From JBCBDX01 sp039815825 (GTDB lineage: Bacteria; Pseudomonadota; Alphaproteobacteria; Rhizobiales; Rhizobiaceae), in contig JBCBYO010000001.1 in assembly GCA_039815825.1 (NCBI GenBank), positions 1 through 64,000 of the forward strand: a stretch of 64,000 nucleotides of DNA, written 5' to 3'. Below, piece by piece: positions 16,336-25,175 of the stretch. Each line of letters starts with the position of its first letter. Positions within the stretch are counted from its first letter, which is position 1. Made by a program: the position numbers and the translations under genes. A model generated the notes under the pieces. It did no database searches, was not told where the DNA came from, and saw only the letters and a program-made list of their open reading frames with translations.

Positions 16336-17697
16336 TTACTTCAGCGCGTCCCAGGATGCCTGAATCTCATCGGCCACAGCCTTGGCATCTTTACCGCCGG
16401 TGTAGTCGACCATGCCTGTCCAGAAGGATCCTGCGCCGACACCACCTGGCATCAGGTCAGAACCGTCAAAGCGGAACGTCGTTGCATTGACCAAGATTTC
16501 CGCCTGACCGCGAAGCGCGTCGTTGAGGTATGTATCAGGATTGACGCTTTTCAGCGGTGTCAGGAAGCCTGATTGGGCGCCAAACACTTCGTGTGCCAGC
16601 GGCAACTGCAGGAACTTCATCAGCTCATCAGCTGCATCCGATGCTTCGGTGATTGACATCAGCGTACCGCCACCCAAAACCGGGTTGCCCAAGTCTTTTC
16701 CGGCGAAAGACGGGAAGTAGAAGAAATCCACATCTTCACCAAACTCGATACCTTCAGGGAAGAAGGCTGGTACGAAAGACGCTTGACGGTGCATGTAGCA
16801 CTGCGGCGGTGACGCGAACATGCCTTTTGGTGAGTCACGGAAATCGGTCGTTGCAACCGCACCGGCACCGCCAGAAACGAAATCATCGTTGCGGGCAAAA
16901 TAGCCAAATTGTTCGATGGCAGCTACAACACGCTCGTCGTTGAACGGGATGTCGTTTGTTGTCCACGCATCATAAACGTCTGCGGGCTGAGTGCGCAGCA
17001 TGATGTCTTCAACCCAGTCGGTTGCGGGCCAACCCGTAGCCGCACCGGAGCCCAGACCAATACACCATGGTGTTTCACCATCGGCCGCGATCTGCTCTGT
17101 CAGAGCTACCAGATCTTCCATGGTTTCTGGCACTTCATAACCGGCATCTTCAAAGTTTTCCGGCACATACCAAACCAGTGACTTTACGTTCACATTGTAG
17201 AAGAAACCAAAAAGCTGGTCATCGCCACTGGCATCAGCGAACGTACCCAAATCAACCCAGCTTTCGCCAGCGCCGTAGTTTGCTGCGACCCATTCGCCCA
17301 TACCTTCTGGCATAGGTGAAAGAAGACCGCGCGAGGCCATGTCGGCAGCCAGACCTGGCTGCGGGAACACCGCAATGTTTGGCGCTGAGCCTGCTTCAGC
17401 ATCGATTACGATCTGCTGCTCGAAAGAGTCCGAACCCGTGTAAACAGCTTCAGCACCAGTGGCGGCGATAAAGTAGGCAAGTACAGAGCGGAAAACTTCA
17501 TCTTCTGGCTGCAACCAAGGGCCAGATACCGTCACCGCCTGACCAGATAGGTCTGGGGCACTTTCAGCCCAAGCTGTGTAACTGTCCCAACTGAAGTCAC
17601 CTTCCCCTACAGGAAACTTCAGTTCTACATGACCGCCCGCGTGTGCAGACGCGACAACGGCAAAGGCGGCAACGCCCGCCAACAAAAACTTCTTCAT
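16336..17697 (-). CDS. aglE: Alpha-glucoside ABC transporter periplasmic binding protein
   Basis: Captures alpha-glucosides in the periplasm for the AglF/AglG permease. The 453-aa protein has a clear signal peptide (MKKFLLAGVAAFAVVASAHA, cleavage about residue 20) and a family 1 solute-binding fold; the mature chain is rich in Trp, Asp and Glu, as usual for sugar binders. TGATCCTCCC on the plus strand gives GGGAGGATCA directly before the ATG. It is the first gene of the operon, next to a palindromic operator and the divergent regulator gene. Confidence 0.93.
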   Translation of the reverse strand: MKKFLLAGVAAFAVVASAHAGGHVELKFPVGEGDFSWDSYTAWAESAPDLSGQAVTVSGPWLQPEDEVFRSVLAYFIAATGAEAVYTGSDSFEQQIVIDAEAGSAPNIAVFPQPGLAADMASRGLLSPMPEGMGEWVAANYGAGESWVDLGTFADASGDDQLFGFFYNVNVKSLVWYVPENFEDAGYEVPETMEDLVALTEQIAADGETPWCIGLGSGAATGWPATDWVEDIMLRTQPADVYDAWTTNDIPFNDERVVAAIEQFGYFARNDDFVSGGAGAVATTDFRDSPKGMFASPPQCYMHRQASFVPAFFPEGIEFGEDVDFFYFPSFAGKDLGNPVLGGGTLMSITEASDAADELMKFLQLPLAHEVFGAQSGFLTPLKSVNPDTYLNDALRGQAEILVNATTFRFDGSDLMPGGVGAGSFWTGMVDYTGGKDAKAVADEIQASWDALK

Positions 17698-17718
17698 AAA
17701 TGATCCTCCCAGATCGGC

Positions 17719-17734
17719 TTGACGTCGATGTCAA
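17719..17734. promoter_or_regulatory. Second imperfect palindrome before aglE
   Basis: TTGACGTCGATGTCAA is a 16-base palindrome broken at one symmetric pair, lying between the start of aglE and the perfect palindrome at 17752. Read on the minus strand it includes TTGACA. It could be an additional regulator site or part of the promoter. Confidence 0.4.
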
Positions 17735-17751
17735 CTTAGCCAACATACGTT

Positions 17752-17765
17752 CCAAAGCGCTTTGG
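17752..17765. promoter_or_regulatory. LacI-family operator (probable AglR site)
   Basis: CCAAAGCGCTTTGG is a perfect 14-bp palindrome with the central CG typical of LacI-family operators. It lies 55 bases before the aglE start and 108 bases before the regulator start, so a bound repressor could block both divergent transcripts. Confidence 0.8.
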
Positions 17766-17872
17766 CTGTGCGCAAATGTCGCCCGATGGTGTAATTGAGT
17801 CAAGGCCCTGTTTTGCGTAAACGGATAGTCGCCTTTGCCAAAGGCTGTGTTTCAGGGGGGAGGCATGAAGGG

Positions 17873-18907
17873 TTGGCCAATCTAAAGGAACTGTCAGCTC
17901 GCCTTGGGCTGTCTCAAACCACTGTAAGTCGAGCCCTCAACGGATACCCCGAAGTGAGCGAGGCAACCCGCAAACGTGTCATGAAGGCTGCAGCGGCTCT
18001 GGCATACCAGCCTAATCAAAACGCACGAAAATTGGCGACGGGCAAATCCAGAACCATTGGCCACGTTGTTCCTCTAGGTGAACATGACATGATCAACCCG
18101 CATTTTAGCGACTTCATCGCTGGTGCAGGGGCGGTCTATAATCAAAACGGATACGATATGCTGTTAAAGGTCGTGACCGTTGACGAAGAGGCCCGCGCAT
18201 ACAGGGATCTGGCGATCGGCAACCGCATTGATGGGGTTATCGTCCACGGGCCGATCGTGGGTGATGCGCGCCCGGCGGCGCTAACTGAACTTGGATTGCC
18301 TTTTGTTGTCCATGGAAGATTGATTGACACATCCGACGGTTATTCGTGGGTCGATGTTGATAATAAGTATGTCTTCAAAGCTGCGACAGAGCACCTACTA
18401 GCCCTTGGTCACAAGCGGCTTGGGCTGATCAATGGTTTGGAATCAATGGTATTTGCGATTCACCGGCGTGAGGGATTTCAATACGCGCTTGGTGAAGCTG
18501 GTCTTGCGGCAGATCCGAGCTTGATGCGCAGTGTCGAGATGACCGAGCCGAACGGTTATGAAGCGACGAGATCGCTGCTGGGTGGCGCTTTAAAACCCAC
18601 TGCGATTTTGTGTTCTTCATCAGTCGTTGCTTTGGGCGCGGCACGCGCCATACGAGATCTTGGCTTGGCCATAGGCGTCGATGTATCACTGCTTACATTC
18701 GATGATTGCTTGTCTTTTTTGGGCAGTGGCAATGCAGGAGGCGTGGAAACAACCGCTATTCGATCTAGCCTGAGAGGTGCGGGAGAGGTAGCGGCACGGC
18801 TGCTCCTTGATATTATCGATGGCAGCGCTTCAAAAACCCAAGTTTTCATGGATACCGAGTTCGTTGTCGGCAAAACGACCGGACCGGCCCCGGCCGACGA
18901 ACGTTAG
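17873..18907 (+). CDS. aglR: LacI-family regulator of the alpha-glucoside operon
   Basis: A 344-aa repressor with an N-terminal helix-turn-helix (LKELSARLGLSQTTVSRALNGYPEVSEATR, residues 3-32), the hinge helix AYQPNQNARKLATGKS and a periplasmic-binding-protein-like sensor domain. I place the start at TTG 17873 because the LacI domain begins there and a strong GGGGGGAGG lies 9 bases upstream; the frame is open to 17795 but that part does not look like a regulator N-terminus. Divergence from aglE across a perfect palindrome indicates local control, with an alpha-glucoside as likely inducer. Its stop overlaps the convergent outer-membrane gene by four bases. Confidence 0.9.
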   Translation: MANLKELSARLGLSQTTVSRALNGYPEVSEATRKRVMKAAAALAYQPNQNARKLATGKSRTIGHVVPLGEHDMINPHFSDFIAGAGAVYNQNGYDMLLKVVTVDEEARAYRDLAIGNRIDGVIVHGPIVGDARPAALTELGLPFVVHGRLIDTSDGYSWVDVDNKYVFKAATEHLLALGHKRLGLINGLESMVFAIHRREGFQYALGEAGLAADPSLMRSVEMTEPNGYEATRSLLGGALKPTAILCSSSVVALGAARAIRDLGLAIGVDVSLLTFDDCLSFLGSGNAGGVETTAIRSSLRGAGEVAARLLLDIIDGSASKTQVFMDTEFVVGKTTGPAPADER

Positions 18908-21900
18908 AATTTGCCAACGACGTTGATGAAGAGGCCGTCATCGTCCTGCGTCAGATCTGTCAAATCATCGGAAAAACGCCCGAAATTGTAGCCGGCGCCA
19001 GCTTTTATATTCTTCCCAAGATGACGATAGACTGCGGCTAACGCGCCATAATCTGTTGTACCAGCCGAGGGCGACCAAAGCACCCGGCCCTCCAGCAGCG
19101 CGTCCCATCGCTTCAAGATATGCAAATCGGCCCTGGCGATCGCAAGATGCGCACTCGATTCTTCAAAGTCGCCGGAGCCGCGTTCGGTTTCCACAGTACC
19201 TATGCGAAAACCATATTTAGCGCCCAGCGAAATATGTTTGTTGGCCTGCCAAATTGCATCGGCGTTCAACACATGGCTGACTTGCCGGGGGCCGTCTGTC
19301 TCGCCATTGGCGTTAACCTGATCAGTTCCGGGTAGGTCATAAAGGAATGTGTATCCGAAAAGCGCGTTAAGACGGTCATTGTCCACGGGCCGGTACGCAA
19401 AACCCAAAGAACCTTCGACATATTCTCCTGCACGCAGCGATGCCTCATTTCCGCTGGCAAAGGCTGCATCAATGTCTGCAAGCAACCGCCAATTGTCATC
19501 GGCGCGCCAATTGATTGCACTGGAAAACAAATAGGCGGTGACATCATTGGCGTCTTCGTCAGCATCATCAAATCGAAATTCAGCGCGTGTGCTTATCGCG
19601 ATATCTTCGTCTTTGACATATGACACACCGGCAGAAACCGCATACCGTTCAATATCGTCGTCCACTGTCCCTTCAACTTGGCCGAACTCAAAGCCGGTAC
19701 TCCACGTCCAGTTCTCATCTGGAGTGTAAGTGACCCCAAAGGTGGATGTCAGATCACGTTTGGCGCTAAAAACACCATAATTGGCTTCGGAGTAAGCGTT
19801 CCATGCATCTGAAAACGCTTGCTCGGAACCGACCACGATAGTGCCATAGTCGTTCCCGGCAGAAGCATCTGATTTCGCGTTGGCGGCCCGATCGTACCCG
19901 ATATAATTTCGGGTATCATCATCGGGCGACCAAACCAGATTGGCTATCGCTGCCGGTCCGGTTGACCCATATGAACCTTCTGCCTCAAGCGATAAATTTT
20001 CGGTCAGCGCTGTTTCCATACCCACGCCACCACGGTGGTTTTCGCCACGATCACCGGTTTTCACCAATGTGGTCTGTCCAAAAGCATAAAAGCGATTGTC
20101 TTTGTTGGGCGCGTATTCGATTTGAACGGCAAGGTCCGTTCGCTCCCCATTGTCGCGCTTCTCATCAGGGTCGCGTAGATCCGTGTAAGCCACGCCAAGG
20201 GTGGCTTTCCAGTATTCGTTAAGCTGATAAGCAGCTTCCGCTTCAAGTTCGAGACGTGATACGCCATCGTCATTGCGGTAATCATCATATTTGATCGATG
20301 CTTGCGCACCTTCCAGCGGCGTGATGGAAAGCGATAAACCCCATAGCTGCTCACCGATTGCTACATCATGATCAAGGCTGACAAATCCCTGCTGCCGGTC
20401 TTCAAAATAGGCCGACAGACGTCCCGCGATCATTTCCTCCGAGAGGTCTTGCAAGTCGACTTGTGCTTCCACTTTCCATGCCAACGCGTCTTTGTCGGAG
20501 CTTCCCGCGGACGTCTCATCCTCTGAGGTCAGTCCGCCGTCGTCAGATAGCGTGCGCCCGAAACCAGGGCCTCGGGATTGTGCGATTTCGGCCCGCACCC
20601 AAGTATTCTCACTGTGCTGGACCAGTACATCCCCACCGATCACCGTTTGATCGGCACTGTCAGCGCCATTGCCAGTCTGCTCAACGAGACCGGAAGCACC
20701 AAAGCGGACATTGTCACCGACCCAAGCTTCAGCGCGGCCGCCGAAATTGTAGCCATCCACTTCACCAGACGCCGGTGTATATTCGTATTGCGCGACGAGA
20801 CTGACTTGCGCATCGCCAAGATCATCATCGCGTACCGCGCCACCATCATCGGCTGATGAGCTAAGTGGTTTTGCCAGAATGACGACACCTTGCGTATAGT
20901 CGATTTGATAGTCACTACCGCGTTCAAGGTTTTGGCGATCAAGCACACGGCCCGTTATCTTGTCTCGCGTTTCTATGGTAAGCGTATCCGAACCGACATG
21001 AATGTCCTGCCTTTTCAAGAAATAGACAGAACCGCCGGTGCCACGCAGTACGTCACGTTGTGGAAGCGTATCGGGTTGGGCTGCGTAGCCGCTGACTTCG
21101 TAACGTCGTTCACCGAGCGGGGTTGTGTTTTCCGAGCGCAGAACTGCACGGGCACCGTATAGGGATCGCTCCGAGCGCACGTAATCTGCGCCGTTGAGTT
21201 TGGCATCGAAGTCGCCCCACATCACATGGCTATCGCCGCGCTCAACACGAACATAAAATTTACCGCTTGTTGGCGCATCCTCAGAGATGGTCGAATCATC
21301 GCCATAGACCGGATAAAATTCGTCTGGATCGATGCGCTTGATCACCTCGCGCGGGCCCTTACCGTCAAAGTCACGGAAGAGTTCGTCGATGGGTGCCTCG
21401 CCGGTATCAGCTGAAGCCGTGATCAGGTATTTTCCTTTGATTTTGCCCTTTAAATAGAATGCCAAGCGACCTTTCGTGTAGACATCCTCAAAATCGCCGT
21501 CTTGGACCGGCTCGACGAACGCACCGTTACGCGTTCCCACTGTCAAGTCGGCAATACCCACATAGAAAAAATCATTGGCCGGGATATTGATCAGACGGTC
21601 GACCGTTAGCGCGGGTGCGTTCGCCGCGCCGAGCACTTCAATTGTCACGCCATGATCACCAGCGGGCAAGATTTGCTGAACGACGAATGCATTACTTGCG
21701 TCGATCGGCACATCGGCCCCCATGACACGGATCGCGTGTCCAGCGGGCACATCGCGTCCATTCACCGTGACAGCGCCCCCGCTAACCGGGATATTGCGCA
21801 ATGCAAGTCGGTTTTCACCACGGCCAGGCGATATTCTAGCTGGCTCACCGACAAGCGGTTGAGTGTCCGCTCTGCTGGCTTTACGCCTCAGTTTGAGCGG

Positions 21901-22479
21901 TTCGGTCTCATCAAAGCGACCAACCGAATCATATACGCGCAATACGTAGGTAAGCTCATCGTCTCCGACGTCCGGCATACGCCAATCGGTTGCTGCTTCA
22001 GTGTTGAGACGAACCGGAATTGTCTCCTGCACAACAAGACCATTCCCAGCAATAGGATTTGGCGTGAGAATACGCACCTCGGCCCGTTCGATCCAAGCTG
22101 CATAGTTGGACGTTGCAACAAAACCGACATATTCCCCGGCCTCATATGCGCTTCGGTCGTTGACTGGCAACACGTTCAACGCCGGTTCAACCTCTAAGCC
22201 GTCAAAGCGCAGTTGAATGTTGAGGCGCTGCAGCAGCTCATCTGCGGAAACCTGGTCTATGTCCAACTGACCACGTGGGCGCGAAGGTACTGGGCGGCCT
22301 AAAGTGCGCGGCGGGGTAATCTTAATAGGCGGCAAGCGAAGCGCCGCGTCGCCAGCGATTGTTTCGCCATCAACTTTGATGACAAAACCCTCGGCAAAAG
22401 CGCTCAAAGGCGTAGAAACAGCACCCATCACGAGGCCGCATAAGAGCGTACGAAAAAGGTCGGCCGGGCGTCCGCTCAC
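18904..22479 (-). CDS. Large outer-membrane beta-barrel protein of the DUF11 locus (1191 aa)
   Basis: The first 29 residues are a signal peptide (LLCGLVMGAVSTPLSAFA). The N-terminal third contains Ig-like and carboxypeptidase-regulatory-like segments (for example VTVNGRDVPAGHAIRV). The last 600 or so residues alternate polar and aromatic residues in short strands separated by Asp/Gly-rich loops, and the chain ends ...GLFINVVGKF, the terminal Phe being the usual signal for barrel assembly. I do not recognise a named family; it lacks an evident TonB box and plug. Its GTG overlaps the stop of the 879-aa DUF11 gene (GTGA), so the two are translationally coupled and probably work together. A role in anchoring or exporting the DUF11 proteins is inference. 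Confidence 0.75.
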   Translation of the reverse strand: MSGRPADLFRTLLCGLVMGAVSTPLSAFAEGFVIKVDGETIAGDAALRLPPIKITPPRTLGRPVPSRPRGQLDIDQVSADELLQRLNIQLRFDGLEVEPALNVLPVNDRSAYEAGEYVGFVATSNYAAWIERAEVRILTPNPIAGNGLVVQETIPVRLNTEAATDWRMPDVGDDELTYVLRVYDSVGRFDETEPLKLRRKASRADTQPLVGEPARISPGRGENRLALRNIPVSGGAVTVNGRDVPAGHAIRVMGADVPIDASNAFVVQQILPAGDHGVTIEVLGAANAPALTVDRLINIPANDFFYVGIADLTVGTRNGAFVEPVQDGDFEDVYTKGRLAFYLKGKIKGKYLITASADTGEAPIDELFRDFDGKGPREVIKRIDPDEFYPVYGDDSTISEDAPTSGKFYVRVERGDSHVMWGDFDAKLNGADYVRSERSLYGARAVLRSENTTPLGERRYEVSGYAAQPDTLPQRDVLRGTGGSVYFLKRQDIHVGSDTLTIETRDKITGRVLDRQNLERGSDYQIDYTQGVVILAKPLSSSADDGGAVRDDDLGDAQVSLVAQYEYTPASGEVDGYNFGGRAEAWVGDNVRFGASGLVEQTGNGADSADQTVIGGDVLVQHSENTWVRAEIAQSRGPGFGRTLSDDGGLTSEDETSAGSSDKDALAWKVEAQVDLQDLSEEMIAGRLSAYFEDRQQGFVSLDHDVAIGEQLWGLSLSITPLEGAQASIKYDDYRNDDGVSRLELEAEAAYQLNEYWKATLGVAYTDLRDPDEKRDNGERTDLAVQIEYAPNKDNRFYAFGQTTLVKTGDRGENHRGGVGMETALTENLSLEAEGSYGSTGPAAIANLVWSPDDDTRNYIGYDRAANAKSDASAGNDYGTIVVGSEQAFSDAWNAYSEANYGVFSAKRDLTSTFGVTYTPDENWTWSTGFEFGQVEGTVDDDIERYAVSAGVSYVKDEDIAISTRAEFRFDDADEDANDVTAYLFSSAINWRADDNWRLLADIDAAFASGNEASLRAGEYVEGSLGFAYRPVDNDRLNALFGYTFLYDLPGTDQVNANGETDGPRQVSHVLNADAIWQANKHISLGAKYGFRIGTVETERGSGDFEESSAHLAIARADLHILKRWDALLEGRVLWSPSAGTTDYGALAAVYRHLGKNIKAGAGYNFGRFSDDLTDLTQDDDGLFINVVGKF

Positions 22480-25115
22480 GGCCGCACCACAATGGGTTCA
22501 AACGCCAGCTCTTCACGAATACCGGCAAGCGCAAAGCGTTTGCGAACCGCGTCTTCGATCTCATTTAACCGTGCTTTCGGGAGCTTTTGATTTTCCCGCT
22601 CGCCTGCCAGATAAATAACACGAACCATAGTAGGCCCGCCGACCGAGCTCACGGCTAGCTGATTGATACCCTTTTCAAGAGCGGTTGTGACGGCAGTAGA
22701 ATTGCCAAGGAAAGCATCGCTCGTCACCGTGAACTCTACCAGCGAAGCGCGGGTTGCACCGAAATTCAATTTTGACAGTTTGCCTGGCGTCAAACGCACG
22801 ACACGTGGGTTTTCGGTGGTGACTGCAAACCCTGTTGGTAACGTTTGATCATCCAATTTTAAGATGAAGTTGGAGCCTATGCCGGAATCGGGGATTGCGG
22901 CGCAGGGGACCGAGTATCGACCAAACTCGTCGGTCGTGATCAGCGTGCCATTTGCCGTTGCAAGGCGGATGCCAGCGAGCCCTTCTTCGCCTTGATCCTG
23001 CCAACCGTCAGCATTGCGGTCATCAAACACTTTGCCGATGATCTCACCACAATCGAACACAGGTTCGGCGTCGAGCGTTACTGTGGCACGCGCCTGATTG
23101 GTAACGGGGTTGCCATAAGTGCCGTCGCGACCGATTGCGACATTTACGTAGTCGCCGGGCGTCACAGATGTTGAGACACGAACATCAAACGAAACCTCAA
23201 CCGCAGTTTGGGCGGCCACAAAGATGTTGTCGAACGTCAGCGTTTCACCATCGACATCAAAACCCAATGGCGCGCCGTCGAGAAGGGCCGAACCGGGGAC
23301 AACGGGGAAGCCGGGGGGCAATGTATCAACGATCATAACCGGCCCGACCGGCTCGGCGAGATTGTTGGTCAGGGTGATCGTGTACTCAAACCGATCACCA
23401 ATTCGCACGCTCCGCTTTGACGCTGCTTTTGCCAATACAAGACCGTCAACCGGAACGGGCGGGACTGGATCAATCGGAATATGGTTGCGCACCACGTCCG
23501 GATCACCGGCGGCGAGGTCAAATGCGAGGAAGTATGGCGAAGGCGATCCGTGATCAGGCGTGTCGGAAATACTCAGAGCGCAGGATCCACCAGGCGTTAC
23601 GTCGAGCGGACAAGCCGTCGCATCGAGCGCTCCGGCTTGAGGGGCGATTATTGTTGAGGGTACTGGCTCAAATGTCGATGGAGCCGAGACTGCGAGGCGA
23701 TACTCCGTCTCAGCGGCGGGGCAAAGTGCATCGCCACCGGGCACGATATCGAAACGATAGACCCCGTCGGCGCCGGTGGTTTGGTTCTGCTGGTTGGGAA
23801 GTAGACAGCTTGCGGGAAGCGGTGTGCCACCGCTTGTCGTGATGGTGAGATCTACGCCGGCTATCGGTGTTCCATCGAAGCTTGAATAGACGACGCCCGA
23901 AGGATCGATCGGCATGTTCTGGTCGACGATAATGTCAGCATCGGCCACGATGATATTATCAATTGAGCCGACGCCGATGTCCGTTTCGGGATCAACAAAA
24001 ACCAGCGAGTAGGTTCCGGCGGCAAAATCGGCGAAGAGATAATTCCCAAGCGCGTCGGTGATTGTTTGTGCGACTATGACGCCGCCAAGGACCAATTGCA
24101 CAATATAGCCGGGCTCTCGCGTATCGCTCCCATCAAAGGAACCGTTTGAATTGAGGTCGCGGAAAACGGTGCCGGATATTGACGGTAGATTGTCGCTGAT
24201 GATCGGCAGGACCGCTGTGTCTTGGCGGATGATATCACCGTCACTTGTTGTGTTAACGGTGGCGGTCGCTGTGTTGGTCACCTCGCTAGCAACAATGTCG
24301 TCAGCTGTAAGCAGTGTCAGCGCAAAGCAGGTTTCGAAATCACCAGGATTAAGGGTAACAATGCTTGTTGATCCGCTGGATGGGCAGACGAGACTGTCTG
24401 CCATGGGATCCGAAACGAGGATATTGTTGAGCGTATTGGTGCCGGTGTTGGTAACCGAGATATCCCAAGAAACGATATCGCCGACGCCGCTGGCAGATGC
24501 AACATTGGGTGTCTTGATCAACGTCATGTCGGGCGCGATTTGCAGCGGTGTTATCGCATCGGCGGAAGCTGTGACCCCAATCGCATTGTAATTGCCAGAA
24601 AAGGCAGCACTGTTGAGAATACTGGCGCCGTTATCGAGCATGGCTTGGGTCAACGTAAGCGTCGCCTGATATTGCCAAGTCTCGCCCACATCGAGAAACG
24701 TCGGATTTAGTGCATCACCACCGATGAGCACCGGCGGCCCATCATAGCCAAGTGTGGTCACGCCTTGCGTCATGGTATCGGTGAGGGTGACATTGGAAAC
24801 AGTAACGTTACCAATATTGGACACCGAAATACCAAAGCTTACCGTGTCACCAGCCGTCAGGCCCGGCGAACCGTCATCATCATTCAGTATAGCGGTCTTC
24901 GCGGCTGCTATAAGCGGAATGGCATCGGCGACATCGACTTCTTCAGTGGCTGACTCAGTAAGCAACACTCCATTTGAAACACCCGTCACGGTCGCAGTAT
25001 TAACAAGCTGAGCTGTTGCAGGTGCCACTTGGCCAAGACACACAGCATAACAAAGGCCGCCCGCTGCAAACGGTCGGCGCCTTACACTTGTGCGAATGGC
25101 TGCAATTGCATGCAT
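22476..25115 (-). CDS. DUF11/SdrD-B-like surface protein, possible base subunit (879 aa)
   Basis: After a signal peptide ending about residue 35 (VAPATA), the mature chain begins QLVNTATVTGV...TEEVDVADA, which is the closing segment of a DUF11 domain without the rest of it. Then follow two full DUF11 domains (about 70-195 and 195-310), SdrD B-like segments (ISGTVFRDLNSNGSFDG, about 315; GKVFDDRNADGWQDQGEEG, about 695), another DUF11 domain (LVLAKAASKRSVRIGDRFEYTI, about 565) and a C-terminal domain of about 90 residues that weakly resembles an OmpA-like fold (IYLAGERENQ...KARLNEIEDAVRKRF). No sortase signal. It overlaps the barrel gene by four bases. No strong ribosome-binding site precedes the ATG. 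Confidence 0.78.
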   Translation of the reverse strand: MHAIAAIRTSVRRRPFAAGGLCYAVCLGQVAPATAQLVNTATVTGVSNGVLLTESATEEVDVADAIPLIAAAKTAILNDDDGSPGLTAGDTVSFGISVSNIGNVTVSNVTLTDTMTQGVTTLGYDGPPVLIGGDALNPTFLDVGETWQYQATLTLTQAMLDNGASILNSAAFSGNYNAIGVTASADAITPLQIAPDMTLIKTPNVASASGVGDIVSWDISVTNTGTNTLNNILVSDPMADSLVCPSSGSTSIVTLNPGDFETCFALTLLTADDIVASEVTNTATATVNTTSDGDIIRQDTAVLPIISDNLPSISGTVFRDLNSNGSFDGSDTREPGYIVQLVLGGVIVAQTITDALGNYLFADFAAGTYSLVFVDPETDIGVGSIDNIIVADADIIVDQNMPIDPSGVVYSSFDGTPIAGVDLTITTSGGTPLPASCLLPNQQNQTTGADGVYRFDIVPGGDALCPAAETEYRLAVSAPSTFEPVPSTIIAPQAGALDATACPLDVTPGGSCALSISDTPDHGSPSPYFLAFDLAAGDPDVVRNHIPIDPVPPVPVDGLVLAKAASKRSVRIGDRFEYTITLTNNLAEPVGPVMIVDTLPPGFPVVPGSALLDGAPLGFDVDGETLTFDNIFVAAQTAVEVSFDVRVSTSVTPGDYVNVAIGRDGTYGNPVTNQARATVTLDAEPVFDCGEIIGKVFDDRNADGWQDQGEEGLAGIRLATANGTLITTDEFGRYSVPCAAIPDSGIGSNFILKLDDQTLPTGFAVTTENPRVVRLTPGKLSKLNFGATRASLVEFTVTSDAFLGNSTAVTTALEKGINQLAVSSVGGPTMVRVIYLAGERENQKLPKARLNEIEDAVRKRFALAGIREELAFEPIVVRP

Positions 25116-25143
25116 TGAAAGTCCAGAACCGCGAGCGACAAAG

Positions 25144-25170
25144 GGCGCGCGTGTTCAAAACGCGCGCCCC
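25144..25170 (-). terminator. GC-rich hairpin between the 343-aa and 879-aa DUF11 genes
   Basis: A perfect 10-bp stem (25144-25153 with 25161-25170) and a 7-base loop, six bases after the stop of the 343-aa gene. On the minus strand it is followed by only three T. It probably terminates most transcripts and allows some readthrough into the 879-aa and barrel genes, giving more of the small subunit. Confidence 0.65.
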
Positions 25171-25175
25171 TTAAA

